A stretch of DNA of 40,615 nt from Arthrobacter sp. SO5 (lineage in GTDB: Bacteria; Actinomycetota; Actinomycetes; Actinomycetales; Micrococcaceae). The notes below the pieces were generated by a model. It saw only the letters and a program-made list of their open reading frames with translations, made no database searches and had not been told where the DNA came from. Shown here piece after piece: positions 15,354 to 25,487 of this stretch; the stretch's first letter is position 1, and each line of letters opens with the position of its first letter. Position numbers and translations under genes: made by a program. The stretch spans positions 1-40,615 of the forward strand of contig NZ_MQTQ01000031.1 of NCBI RefSeq assembly GCF_020532805.1. Direction: 5' to 3'.

Positions 15354-16472
15354 ATGATCATCGGTGTCCCCAAAGAGATCAAGAACAACGAATTCCGCGT
15401 CGCCATCACCGCTGCCGGCGTCCACGAATTCCGCACCCACGGCCACTCGGTCCTGGTGGAGCGCGGCGCGGGCCTGGGCTCGGGGATCACGGACGAGGAA
15501 TACGCCATTGCCGGCGCCGAGATCGTCGCCGACGCCGATGACGTCTGGGCCCGCGCCGACATGGTCATGAAGGTCAAGGAGCCGGTCAAGGCCGAATACC
15601 ACCGCTTCCGCAAGGGCCTGATCCTCTTCACCTACCTTCACCTGGCCGCCGAGCCGGAACTGACGCAGGAGCTCATCAACAGCGGCGTCACCGCGATCGC
15701 CTATGAGACCGTCCAGGAAGGCCGCACCCTCCCGCTGCTGGCCCCGATGTCCGAGGTTGCCGGCCGCCTGTCCGTCCAGGTGGGCGCCACCTCGCTGATG
15801 GCCCCCGCCGGCGGCAAGGGCGTGCTGCTGGGCGGCGTCCCAGGTGTCCGCCCGGCCAAGGTGGTTGTCCTCGGCGCCGGTGTCGCCGGCACCAACGCCG
15901 CCGCGATGGCGCTGGGCCTCGGCGCCGACGTCACTATCCTGGACATCAACATCAACCGGCTGCGTGAACTGGACGCCCAGTATCAGGGCCGCCTGAAGAC
16001 CGTTGCCTCCAACGCCTACGAGATCGAAAAGTCCGTGGTGGACGCCGACCTCGTCATTGGCTCCGTGCTCATCCCGGGCGCCAAGGCCCCCAAGCTGGTC
16101 ACCAACGAGCTCGTCTCCCGGATGAAGCCCGGCTCCGTGCTGGTCGACATCGCGGTGGACCAGGGCGGCTGCTTCGAGGACACCCACGCCACCACGCACC
16201 AGGAACCCACGTACAAGGTCCACAACACGATCTTCTACTGCGTCGCCAACATGCCCGGCGCCGTCCCGAACACGTCCACCTATGCGCTGACCAACGTCAC
16301 CCTGCGCTACGCCGTCTCGCTGGCCAACCTGGGTGTCAAGGCGGCGTTCGAGCGCGACGCCGCCCTCGCCGCCGGCCTCAACATCGCCGGCGGCAAGGTG
16401 GCGCACCGCTCGGTGTCCCAGGCGCACAACCTGCCCCTCGTCGCCGACTGGCACGAGCTGGTCTCCGCGTAG
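15354..16472 (+). CDS. ald: Alanine dehydrogenase
   Basis: A 372-residue NAD-dependent enzyme that interconverts L-alanine with pyruvate and ammonia; it is cytoplasmic and usually hexameric. Substrate-binding Arg15, Lys75 and His96 fall at the positions known from the Mycobacterium tuberculosis enzyme, and the catalytic Asp is at 269 in VDIAVDQGGCFEDT. The Rossmann motif VVLGAGVAGTNAAAMALGLGA (residues 171-191 approximately, broken by Val/Gly positions) precedes ILDIN. Starts at ATG 15354 with a GGAG ribosome site. Divergent from a PucR regulator that probably activates it in response to alanine. A long inverted repeat follows the stop codon. Confidence 0.96.
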   Translation: MIIGVPKEIKNNEFRVAITAAGVHEFRTHGHSVLVERGAGLGSGITDEEYAIAGAEIVADADDVWARADMVMKVKEPVKAEYHRFRKGLILFTYLHLAAEPELTQELINSGVTAIAYETVQEGRTLPLLAPMSEVAGRLSVQVGATSLMAPAGGKGVLLGGVPGVRPAKVVVLGAGVAGTNAAAMALGLGADVTILDININRLRELDAQYQGRLKTVASNAYEIEKSVVDADLVIGSVLIPGAKAPKLVTNELVSRMKPGSVLVDIAVDQGGCFEDTHATTHQEPTYKVHNTIFYCVANMPGAVPNTSTYALTNVTLRYAVSLANLGVKAAFERDAALAAGLNIAGGKVAHRSVSQAHNLPLVADWHELVSA

Positions 16473-16484
16473 GTCTCAGTCAGC

Positions 16485-16564
16485 CGTTTGAACGGCAGTC
16501 ATCCAACGCGTGCTGCTCCTTCGTCGCTTTGACGCACGCCTTCTGGATGGCTGCCGTTCAAACG
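16485..16564. repeat. Long inverted repeat between convergent ald and oxidoreductase genes
   Basis: The 21-base arms at 16485-16505 and 16544-16564 are complementary at 20 positions, and the remaining pair is G-U in RNA. The 38-base loop contains a further GCGTGC/GCACGC pair (16508-16513 / 16534-16539). The left arm overlaps its own small palindrome GCCGTT-TG-AACGGC (16483-16496). The structure fills almost the whole gap between two stop codons and could act as a bidirectional terminator, although the loop is much longer than usual. Confidence 0.8.
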
Positions 16565-17632
16565 TTAAGGCCGCTGCGTCGCCAGGGCGCGGGCCTGCTC
16601 GATCAACCTCAGCACCGCCACGGCGTCTGCCGGATCCACCGGGACGGGCAACGCCGAGGCGGCCCCGCCGTCGGTGATCTTCGCCGCCAGGATGCGGTAG
16701 AACTCCGGGTAGGCGCCGCGCTCGGTGGGCAGGCGGTCCAGGTGGCCGTCCCGGCCCCTCAGCCCGGCCCGGTCCGGGTCCTCGAGCCCGTAGTCCGGAT
16801 CGAGGGGGCTCCCGCCGGCGACGATGTACGGCTCCTGCGGGTCCACGCCGTGCTTGGTGAAGCCGCCCCCGCTGCCCAGGAGGTGGAAACGGGGTCCCTG
16901 CTGGGCGCAGAGCATGTTCATCCACAGGTGGCTGGTCACCCCGGAGCTGTGCCGCAGGGCGAGGAAGACGTCGTCGTCGGTCTTCTCTCCCGGCCGCCGG
17001 GCCGTCAGTTCCGCGTGCGTCACGGTCGCCGGCCCGAACAGCTGCACCGCCTGGTCCAGCAGATGGGTGCCGAGGTCGAAGAGTACCCCGCCGCCGTCGT
17101 CGGCCGTCGCGGCCGCCTTCCAGGCTTTGGCGACCACCGGGGACCAGCGTTCGAAGCGCGATTCAAACCTGGTCACGGTGCCCAGGGCGCCGCTGTCCAG
17201 CAGGGCGCGGACGGTCAGGAAGTCACCGTCCCAGCGCCGGTTCTGAAACACGGTCAGCACCCGCCCCAGCCGCCCGGCGAGGCCGATCAGCTCCTCTGCC
17301 TCGGCGCTGTGCACCGCGAACGGTTTGTCCACGACGACGTCGAGTCCGGCCTCCAGCGCCGCTTTCGCGAGCGGGAAGTGGGTGGCCGGCGGGGTCCCAA
17401 GCACGAGCACGTCCAGCTCGCCGGCAAGTTCCAGGACGGCGGCCGGGGTGTCGACGATCCTGGCGGCCGGATACCGGGCGGACGCCGCGGACTTCCTGCC
17501 GGGGTCCGAGGTGGCGATCACGTCGAGGGAATAGGCGGGGTTGGCCGCGAGCAGCGGCGCGTGGAAGACGCTGCCGGACAGGCCAAAGCCGGCGACAGCT
17601 GTGCGGATGGGCCGGGTGGACTCGGTTGTCAT
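16565..17632 (-). CDS. Gfo/Idh/MocA family oxidoreductase
   Basis: A 355-residue NAD(P)-dependent dehydrogenase of the glucose-fructose oxidoreductase / inositol dehydrogenase family. The Rossmann motif is GFGLSG at residues 15-20, the family EKP motif appears as VVVDKPFAV near residue 100, and the C-terminal alpha/beta domain carries the GGGVLFDLGTHLLDQA segment with the catalytic Asp/His pair (D..TH). Substrate unknown; such enzymes oxidise sugars or cyclitols. The start ATG 17632 lies six bases after TAGCGT (leaderless), so it is transcribed alone rather than with the ABC operon downstream of it. Its stop codon abuts the 21-bp inverted repeat. Confidence 0.88.
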   Translation of the reverse strand: MTTESTRPIRTAVAGFGLSGSVFHAPLLAANPAYSLDVIATSDPGRKSAASARYPAARIVDTPAAVLELAGELDVLVLGTPPATHFPLAKAALEAGLDVVVDKPFAVHSAEAEELIGLAGRLGRVLTVFQNRRWDGDFLTVRALLDSGALGTVTRFESRFERWSPVVAKAWKAAATADDGGGVLFDLGTHLLDQAVQLFGPATVTHAELTARRPGEKTDDDVFLALRHSSGVTSHLWMNMLCAQQGPRFHLLGSGGGFTKHGVDPQEPYIVAGGSPLDPDYGLEDPDRAGLRGRDGHLDRLPTERGAYPEFYRILAAKITDGGAASALPVPVDPADAVAVLRLIEQARALATQRP

Positions 17633-17638
17633 GGCTCC

Positions 17639-17644
17639 ACGCTA
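17639..17644 (-). promoter_or_regulatory. -10 element of leaderless oxidoreductase gene
   Basis: TAGCGT on the minus strand followed by six bases and ATG 17632. Confidence 0.4.
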
Positions 17645-17682
17645 CCCCTGCGCACGGCCCCGGTTCCCGGGCGGAACGCCGA

Positions 17683-17720
17683 CGGCCGGCACCCCCCGGC
17701 GATTCGGGGAGTACCGGCCG
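17683..17720 (-). terminator. Stem-loop after the peptide-type ABC operon
   Basis: CGGCCGG (17683-17689) pairs with CCGGCCG (17714-17720), with an inner CCCC/GGGG pair (17693-17696 / 17706-17709). It lies 35 bp past the stop codon of the binding-protein gene. No T-tract. Confidence 0.4.
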
Positions 17721-17754
17721 CGGCTGGCTGCTTGTGGGGCTGCCTAGCCGGGGG

Positions 17755-19464
17755 CTACTTCTTTTCCCAGCCGATGGTGGTCCAGTCCGGAACCTGGGAC
17801 AGGCTCTTGAACAGGGACGGGCCGTAGTTGGCCAGCCCTGTGCGGACGAAGGAGATCTGCGGGCCGTTCATCACAACACCCATGGAGAAATACTTCTCCA
17901 TGTGCTTCTTTTCAACGGCCATGGCCGCCTTGTTGCGCTCGGTGTTGTCCGCGATGGTGGAGAGCTTCTTGATCTCGGCGTCCAGTTCGGCGTCGCCCAG
18001 TTCGTTCTCGTTCGTCTTGGAATCGTAGAACTGCTTGACGGAATCGGTCGCATCGGAGCCCACGGTGTAGCCGGAGACGCTCATGAAGAAGTCGCGGCTC
18101 CCCAGGACCTTGCCGAAGTCGGCGGAGGCGCGCTGGTCGATGCCGACGTCCATGCCGCCGGCCTTGAGCTGGTTCTGCAGGGTCTGCGCGAAGGCCAGGG
18201 TGGTGGGATCGTCACCGAAGTTGCTGATCTTGAAGGCGGCGGGGACGCCGGCCTTCTCCATGATGCCTGCGGCATTGGCCGTGTAGCCGGCGTCGGTCAG
18301 GACCTTCTTGGCGGCTTCGGGGCCGGTTTCCTTGACGGGGTAGTTGTCCTCGTAGTACTTGGAGAACGGCAGCAGCATCATCGATCCTGAGCTGGTTTCT
18401 TCCCAGTTCAGGCCGTTGAAGCGGACCTTGCGCAGTGCTTCGCGGTCGACGGCGGTGAAGATCGCCTTGCGGATGGCGACGTCGTTCATCGGCGCCTTCT
18501 GGGCGTTCAGGTTCAGGCCGCCGGCGAAGAGGCGCTGGCCGCGGCGGATCTCGGAGTTCTTGGTGCCGTCCAGCTGCTTGTACGGCGTGATGGTGTTTGC
18601 GGAAACACCGTCGATTTCACCGTTCTTGAAAGCGGCAATTGCGGCACTGCTCTCGAGCTGGCGGAAGACGACCTTGTCCAGGACCGGCTTGGTGCCCCAC
18701 CACTTGTCGTTCTGGGCGAGGGTAACGGTCTTGGCGGCGGCGTCGTACTTGTCCAGCTTGAACGGCCCGGCCATCCATTCGGGGTGCATGTCGCCGGTGA
18801 AGCCTTCGTTGAAGAGCGCCGGGGTGTTCACGGCCGGGTGGATCAGGCCGGTGAAGAGCGCGTCCAGCGGGTAGACCGGCTGGGTGGTGGTAACAATGAC
18901 TTCCTTGGCGCTGGAGCCGGCCTTGACGGATTCCACGAACTCGTACGCGCCGGAGCTGACGATGTCGATGTCCTTGTTTTCACCCTTGAGCATCGTCGCG
19001 GTGTTTTCGAACGTCTTGACGTCGATGGGGGTGCCGTCGTTGAAGGTGGCCTTCTCGTTCACCTTGATGGTGATGGTCTGCTTGCCGTCCTTGACCTCGC
19101 TCTTGACGTCCTCGCAGAAGTCCTTGTTCGGGGTGGCGGTGCCGTCGAAGTCGAAGTTCCAGCAGCCCCACGTGCCGGCCTGGTCGATCGGGCGGTGCAG
19201 GGCGGTGTTGTCCGCGCTGTTGCCGTTGTTGGAGAAACCGTTGAAGTCCGGCCCGATGTTGCCCAGCGGCAGGGTGAGGGTGCCGCCGGGCTGCAGGTCC
19301 TTGGCGTCCTTGGCGTTGATGCTGACGAGCTTGGCGAGGTCGCTTCCAGCGTCCTGGCCCTTGGCCGCGTCCGGGCCTTTGGCGGCGCCGCCGCCTCCGC
19401 AGGCGGTCAGCGCGAGGGCTGCCGCTACGGCGGTAACGCCGCCGATCCTGGTCAGATTCTTCAT
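17755..19464 (-). CDS. Family 5 (peptide/nickel-type) ABC transporter substrate-binding lipoprotein
   Basis: A 569-residue extracellular solute-binding protein. The signal peptide ends in the lipobox LALTAC (Cys22), followed by a Gly-rich linker, so it is anchored to the outer face of the membrane. The SBP family 5 body shows FNDGTPIDVKTFENT, LNLNAQKAPMNDVAIRKAIFTAVDREAL and repeated ...VKQFYDSKTN-type surface loops. Size fits oligopeptide binders. It is the last gene of the four-gene importer operon, 54 bp after the ATPase gene, with an AAGGGGAACAC ribosome region before ATG 19464. Being last but with a separate ribosome site may allow higher expression of the binding protein. The ligand cannot be told from sequence; peptides are the default inference. 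Confidence 0.9.
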   Translation of the reverse strand: MKNLTRIGGVTAVAAALALTACGGGGAAKGPDAAKGQDAGSDLAKLVSINAKDAKDLQPGGTLTLPLGNIGPDFNGFSNNGNSADNTALHRPIDQAGTWGCWNFDFDGTATPNKDFCEDVKSEVKDGKQTITIKVNEKATFNDGTPIDVKTFENTATMLKGENKDIDIVSSGAYEFVESVKAGSSAKEVIVTTTQPVYPLDALFTGLIHPAVNTPALFNEGFTGDMHPEWMAGPFKLDKYDAAAKTVTLAQNDKWWGTKPVLDKVVFRQLESSAAIAAFKNGEIDGVSANTITPYKQLDGTKNSEIRRGQRLFAGGLNLNAQKAPMNDVAIRKAIFTAVDREALRKVRFNGLNWEETSSGSMMLLPFSKYYEDNYPVKETGPEAAKKVLTDAGYTANAAGIMEKAGVPAAFKISNFGDDPTTLAFAQTLQNQLKAGGMDVGIDQRASADFGKVLGSRDFFMSVSGYTVGSDATDSVKQFYDSKTNENELGDAELDAEIKKLSTIADNTERNKAAMAVEKKHMEKYFSMGVVMNGPQISFVRTGLANYGPSLFKSLSQVPDWTTIGWEKK

Positions 19465-19518
19465 GTGTTCCCCTTCATTATTCTTGTGGTGCGAGTTGTG
19501 GTGCGTGTGACTGGTAAG

Positions 19519-21752
<2,234 letters not shown>

Positions 21753-21756
<4 letters not shown>

Positions 21757-22718
21757 TTGCTCGTCTTCTTCTTCTTGGCACTGCCAATGGAGCCGGAGCT
21801 GGGGTCAAACGCGTCACGCAGTCCGTCATTCATCATGGCCAGCGAGCCGGTCAGCAGGAACATGACGGTCAGCGGCACCCAGAACATCCACGGGAAGGTG
21901 GCGACCTGGGAGGTGGCCTGGCCGATCAGCACGCCCAGGCTCACGTCCGGGACCTTGATGCCGATGCCGATGAAGGAAAAGGCGACCTCGGCCAGGATGG
22001 CGCCGGTGACGCCGCGGGTGATGTCCAGGACCAGCAGGGAGCCGATATTGGGGACAAGGTGCCGCCAGACGATGCGCCGCGGCGGGATGCCCATATACTG
22101 CGCCGCCTTGACGAAGTCGCGCTGCATGAGGGACATGGAGAGGGACCGGATGAGCCGGGCAGTGCCCATCCAGCTGAAGACCAGCAAAACGATGATCAGC
22201 AGCAGCCAGCTGGGAAGGGTCTCCTGCAGGCCGTTGCCGCCGCCGCTCGTGGCCACAGCCACAACCAGCAGGGCCGGCATCATGATCAGGGCCTCGAGGA
22301 TGAACAACATGACCTTGTCCGCCTTCCCGCCGAAGTACGCCATGGTGCAGCCGTAGACGGCGGCGATCAGCACCGAGACGAGCCCGACCACGAGGCCGAT
22401 CAGGATCGAGATCCGGGTGCCCTCCACCGTGAGGGCGTAGAGGTCGATCCCGGCCTGGGAGGTGCCCAGCAGGTGTTCCGCCGACGGGGGCATACCGATG
22501 TTGAAGGGGTCGATCGCCTCCTTGTCCCAGCTGGAGAAGAAGCCGCCGACGAAGGAGAAGAGCGTCAGGGCCAGAAAAATGACCAGTCCGGCGACGGCGG
22601 TCTTATTGCGCAGGAAGCGGCGGAGGATGATCGTGGACTTCGCAATGACGACGTCGCCATCTTCGATCTTGGCTTCATCGGCGACGGCGGCCAGGTCGAT
22701 CGTGTTCAGGTTGGTCAT
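21753..22718 (-). CDS. Peptide-type ABC transporter permease (DppC-like)
   Basis: A 321-residue inner-membrane permease. The cytoplasmic N-terminus carries the OppC/DppC N-terminal segment before the first helix (about residues 38-58), a periplasmic loop with HLLGTSQAGIDLYA, then the permease core with the EAA-type loop MQRDFVKAAQYMGIPPRRIVWRH (split: about residues 197-219) that contacts the ATPase. Five to six helices in all. It starts two bases after the stop of the DppB-like gene and overlaps the ATPase gene by four bases, so these three are tightly coupled. Confidence 0.93.
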
Positions 22719-22720
22719 GG

Positions 22721-23707
22721 CTACTGCACCCGCACTCTCGGATCAACAAGCGTGGTGGCGAAGTCCGCCAGGATGGCGCCAATCGCGAAGATCACGGAGC
22801 CGTAGGCGAGTGTCGCCGTCGCCGCGTTGACATCCTGCAGCGAGATCGCGTCGATGCTCCAGGAGCCGACGCCGTGCCAGGCGAAGATCTTCTCCGCGAA
22901 GAAGCCGCCGGCGAAAATGGCGGGGATGGTGAACGCAATACTTTGGGCCACCGGGATGAAGGACACACGCAGCGCGTGCCGGGTGATGGCCTGGTTCCGG
23001 GTGAGGCCTTTGGCCCGGGCCGTCCGGACAAAGTCGGCGTTGACGTTGTCCAGCAGGTACTGCCGCTGGGCGATCTGGTACGTGCCCCAGCCCACGATCG
23101 TGATCGCGAAGGTCGGAACCGCATAGTGGGCCAGCATGTCGATAAATTGCGCCCAGCCGTCGCCCTCCAGTCCGGGGGTGGAGATGCCGGTGACGAAGAA
23201 CAGGCGTTCGCCCACGGTTTCGTTGATGTTGATGGCCCCGAGCTGGACCAGGAAGTAGGCGATCGGCGCGGGCACGATGTACACGAGGTAGCTGTAGGAC
23301 GTGATGACCCGGTCCGAGGCCTTGTACTGGCGGGCGGCTGTGTACACACCCAGGGCGACGCCGATGATCAGGGTCAGGATGATCGAGGCCAGGAACAGCC
23401 GGGTCGAGATCCAGACCCGGTCACCGAATTCGGCATTGATGAAGGCGCCGTTGGGGCTGCGCCCCCAGTCCCAGCGGGTGAGGATGCCCGTGAGCCAGTC
23501 GACGTACCGTTCCCACGGGCTGAGATCCGGGTCGAGGCCCTTGAGCCGGAAGGAGTTGGCCACCTGCTCGGGCGTGGGCCGCGGGATCCGCTCCTGCTCC
23601 AGGAGCGCCGGCTTGAGGGTGGAAACGGCCAGGAAGTACCCGGCGGTGGTGGTCAGGAAGATCATGAACGCATACGTGAGCGCACGTTTGGCGAGGTAGC
23701 GGAGCAT
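22721..23707 (-). CDS. Peptide-type ABC transporter permease (DppB-like)
   Basis: A 328-residue inner-membrane permease and first structural gene of the importer operon. An N-terminal helix follows MLRYLAKRALTYAF, then a long extracytoplasmic loop with RPTPEQVANSFRLKGLDPD, and a core with the EAA-like loop FVRTARAKGLTRNQAITRHA. I chose ATG 23707, which matches the usual family N-terminus. A longer frame from TTG 23800 has no ribosome site at the right distance and would add 31 mostly Arg/Pro residues. The ATG is only seven bases past the stop of a 30-codon upstream ORF that has an excellent ribosome site, so initiation may depend on coupling to that ORF. Confidence 0.92.
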   Translation of the reverse strand: MLRYLAKRALTYAFMIFLTTTAGYFLAVSTLKPALLEQERIPRPTPEQVANSFRLKGLDPDLSPWERYVDWLTGILTRWDWGRSPNGAFINAEFGDRVWISTRLFLASIILTLIIGVALGVYTAARQYKASDRVITSYSYLVYIVPAPIAYFLVQLGAININETVGERLFFVTGISTPGLEGDGWAQFIDMLAHYAVPTFAITIVGWGTYQIAQRQYLLDNVNADFVRTARAKGLTRNQAITRHALRVSFIPVAQSIAFTIPAIFAGGFFAEKIFAWHGVGSWSIDAISLQDVNAATATLAYGSVIFAIGAILADFATTLVDPRVRVQ

Positions 23708-23714
23708 GGGGCGT

Positions 23715-23807
23715 CTAGTTCCGGATCGCCGTGGCCTGTGCGGTTCCGGTCGCCGTCGGGCGGACTTGGTCAGCCTGCCCGGCCGCCGGATTCTGAGCAA
23801 GATTCAC
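23715..23807 (-). CDS. 30-residue upstream ORF in the leader of the ABC operon
   Basis: Starts at GTG 23807 with GGAAGGA followed by a seven-base spacer, the best ribosome site in the leader. The peptide begins MNLAQNPAAGQADQV and ends ATAIRN; it is Ala/Thr/Gln-rich, has no membrane segment and resembles nothing I know. Its TAG stop is seven bases before the DppB-like ATG. About two thirds of the codons end in G or C, in line with coding DNA. It may be a regulatory leader peptide or a coupling device; conservation is untested. Confidence 0.45.
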   Translation of the reverse strand: MNLAQNPAAGQADQVRPTATGTAQATAIRN

Positions 23808-23826
23808 AAGTGGATCCTTCCGTAGT

Positions 23827-23843
23827 CCCCCTCGGGCAGGGGG
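23827..23843 (-). promoter_or_regulatory. Leader hairpin next to ribosome site of the upstream ORF
   Basis: CCCCCT (23827-23832) and AGGGGG (23838-23843) form a 6-bp stem with a five-base loop, a few bases upstream of the GGAAGGA ribosome site on the minus-strand transcript. It could act as an attenuator-like or protective structure. Confidence 0.4.
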
Positions 23844-23868
23844 TTTACCGCTGCCCATCCGGGATCAA

Positions 23869-23887
23869 GGCCAGCGGGTGCCTGGCC
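23869..23887 (-). promoter_or_regulatory. Second leader hairpin of ABC operon
   Basis: GGCCAG (23869-23874) and CTGGCC (23882-23887), 6-bp stem, seven-base loop, in the leader upstream of the first hairpin. Confidence 0.35.
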
Positions 23888-23930
23888 GCCCGCGCGCCTT
23901 TCGGCAAGCCCTGGTGGACTATGTTGCGGG

Positions 23931-24043
23931 TCACATTCCAGAGGAAACTATCACATGCGCAGCACCAGGGTCCGCGTCACAGCCGCTCAACGGGCAAGTC
24001 ACGTACCAGATTGTTATGAACAACTCACGTGACAGGATGTGAC
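23931..24043. promoter_or_regulatory. Control region of ABC operon with repeated TCAC(A/G) boxes
   Basis: TCACA or TCACG occurs at 23931, 23951, 23977, 23999 and 24025 on the plus strand, spaced 20-26 bases. The last is part of the palindrome TCACGTGA (24025-24032), followed by an inverted TGTGA at 24039. TTGTT-ATG-AACAA (24011-24023) is a further small dyad. No protein gene occupies 23808-24066. The boxes could bind the operon's regulator; promoter hexamers are not obvious. Confidence 0.4.
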
Positions 24044-24066
24044 ACCGCCCGGGAGTCCTGGGCAGC

Positions 24067-24699
24067 CTACGCTCCGCGTACGACTCGCGTGACAAGGTCC
24101 CGCCAGGATCCGGCGAGCCGCTCCGGGGCGAGGTTGTGCGCCTCCACCGCGTGCAGCAGGCGCTCGGGCTCCAGCGTGGCGCTCAGCGAGGCGGCCATCA
24201 GCCAGGGGTCCGCCGTCACACCGGCTTCACGCAACAGCATCTCCAGATGCCGGCGCCAGAGCACCGCGGCGGGGACATCGAACCGGTTGTACGGGGACTC
24301 TTCGGCTGCCCGCGCCAGCTCACCGAACTCCAGCACCCAGGCAATGCGCTCGACGCCGAAGGCAATGAGACGCTCCAGCGGCTCCGCCCCGGGACCCAGC
24401 GGCGGCGGACCGAACATGAACCTGCCCTGGAAAGCGGCCTCGGCATCGCTAAGCAACGTCATCATCAGCCCGGCCCGGCTCCCGAAGCGCCGGAACACCG
24501 TCCCCTTGCCTACTCCCGCGCGCTGCGCGAGGGCGGCCATGGTGAGCCCGGCGGCCCCGCATTCCTCGATGAGCCCCCGGGCGGCCCGGAGCAGCAGCTC
24601 GCGGTTCCGAGCCGCGTCGCGGCGCTCGGTGTCTGCGGCGGGCTGGGCAGAGTTCCGGGGGCCGCCCTGCCCTCCGGGCCGGATGGGGATCAAGCTCAC
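24067..24699 (-). CDS. TetR family transcriptional repressor
   Basis: A 210-residue TetR regulator. The DNA-binding part runs from RDAARNRELLLRAARGLIEE through LTMAALAQRAGVGKGTVFRRFGSR (about residues 30-80). The C-terminal ligand domain carries EFGELARAAEESPYNRFD and shows no obvious ligand signature. The longest frame starts at ATG 24708, but TACAAT (24707-24712 on the minus strand) overlaps that ATG and lies seven bases before GTG 24699, so I place a leaderless start at 24699. It is divergent from an FMN reductase gene with a perfect operator in between, so it very likely represses both that gene and itself. Confidence 0.87.
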   Translation of the reverse strand: MSLIPIRPGGQGGPRNSAQPAADTERRDAARNRELLLRAARGLIEECGAAGLTMAALAQRAGVGKGTVFRRFGSRAGLMMTLLSDAEAAFQGRFMFGPPPLGPGAEPLERLIAFGVERIAWVLEFGELARAAEESPYNRFDVPAAVLWRRHLEMLLREAGVTADPWLMAASLSATLEPERLLHAVEAHNLAPERLAGSWRDLVTRVVRGA

Positions 24700-24706
24700 A
24701 CGGCAC

Positions 24707-24712
24707 ATTGTA
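24707..24712 (-). promoter_or_regulatory. -10 element of tetR-type gene
   Basis: TACAAT on the minus strand, five of six matches to the consensus, seven bases before GTG 24699. The operator at 24724-24749 covers the expected -35 region. Confidence 0.5.
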
Positions 24713-24723
24713 GCCCGCGGAAA

Positions 24724-24749
24724 TATAAACGGACCGCAGTCCGTTTATA
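24724..24749. promoter_or_regulatory. Perfect TetR-type operator
   Basis: TATAAACGGAC (24724-24734) and GTCCGTTTATA (24739-24749) are perfect inverted repeats separated by CGCA. The site lies midway in the gap between the TetR gene and the FMN reductase gene and overlaps the promoter regions of both, including TATAAC (24745-24750), a possible -10 element for the reductase. Size and position fit a TetR dimer pair. Confidence 0.75.
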
Positions 24750-24823
24750 ACTCGTGAAGGCCCCCACAGCCTCAACGATCAGCCAGCCGCGGATCCGCCG
24801 CGGCGCGATGCATAGGAGTTCAC

Positions 24824-25387
24824 ATGCCCACGAACACCGTTCTCACCCTGGTCGGCAGCCTCCGCGCCGATTCCACCAACCAGAAGCTCGCCGAAGCCAT
24901 CCAGCTGAACGCGCCCGATCACGTGGAGGTTGTCATCCACGACAGCCTCGGCAACATCCCGTTCTACAACGAGGACATCGACGTCGAGGGCCAGGTTCCC
25001 GACGCCGCTGCCGCCCTGCGCGCCGCCGCGAATGCCGCCGACACCTTGCTCCTGGTCACGCCGGAACACAACGGGACCGTCCCGGCCTCCCTCAAGAACG
25101 CCATCGACTGGCTGTCCCGCCCTTACGGCGCCGGGGCCCTGAACGGCAAGCCGACCGCCGTCGTCGGAACCGCCTTCGGCCAGTTCGGCGGGGTCTGGGC
25201 CCAAGACGAGGCCCGCAAGGCTGCCGGCATCGCCGGCGCTCGGGTACTGGAGGACGTCAAGCTGGCCGTGCCCGGTTCCCTGGTCCGTTTCGCCGAAGTC
25301 CACCCGAAGGACGACGCCGAGGTGGTCGAACAGATCAAGGCCGTCTTTGACGCAATCTCCGAGGCCCGGACTGCTTCCGCAGCCTAG
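24824..25387 (+). CDS. NAD(P)H-dependent FMN reductase
   Basis: A 187-residue flavodoxin-like protein of the NADPH-dependent FMN reductase / chromate-quinone-azo reductase family. The N-terminal phosphate-binding stretch VGSLRADSTNQKLAEA binds FMN, followed by the family motif LLVTPEHNGTVPASLKNAIDWLSRP (here split at about residues 75-99), the isoalloxazine contact. It starts at ATG 24824 with AGGAG six bases upstream. Control by the divergent TetR repressor suggests induction by an electrophile, quinone or similar toxic compound. A strong terminator follows. Confidence 0.9.
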   Translation: MPTNTVLTLVGSLRADSTNQKLAEAIQLNAPDHVEVVIHDSLGNIPFYNEDIDVEGQVPDAAAALRAAANAADTLLLVTPEHNGTVPASLKNAIDWLSRPYGAGALNGKPTAVVGTAFGQFGGVWAQDEARKAAGIAGARVLEDVKLAVPGSLVRFAEVHPKDDAEVVEQIKAVFDAISEARTASAA

Positions 25388-25409
25388 CCCCGTTTCGCCC
25401 CCGGCATCG

Positions 25410-25438
25410 ACGCCCCCGGCCGCCAGCGCCGGGGGCGT
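25410..25438 (+). terminator. Intrinsic terminator after FMN reductase gene
   Basis: ACGCCCCCGGC (25410-25420) and GCCGGGGGCGT (25428-25438) form a perfect 11-bp stem with a seven-base loop, followed by TCGTCGTCC. Confidence 0.7.
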
Positions 25439-25487
25439 TCGTCGTCCGCGGGCTCAACCCCTCTCCATGCCCTATCTGTGAACAAAC

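Noticed and set aside
23708..23800. N-terminal extension of the DppB-like permease from TTG 23800
   Set aside because: The ribosome site is 14 bases from that TTG, too far, and the added residues are Arg/Pro-rich and unlike permease N-termini. The ribosome site fits the overlapping small ORF at GTG 23807 instead.
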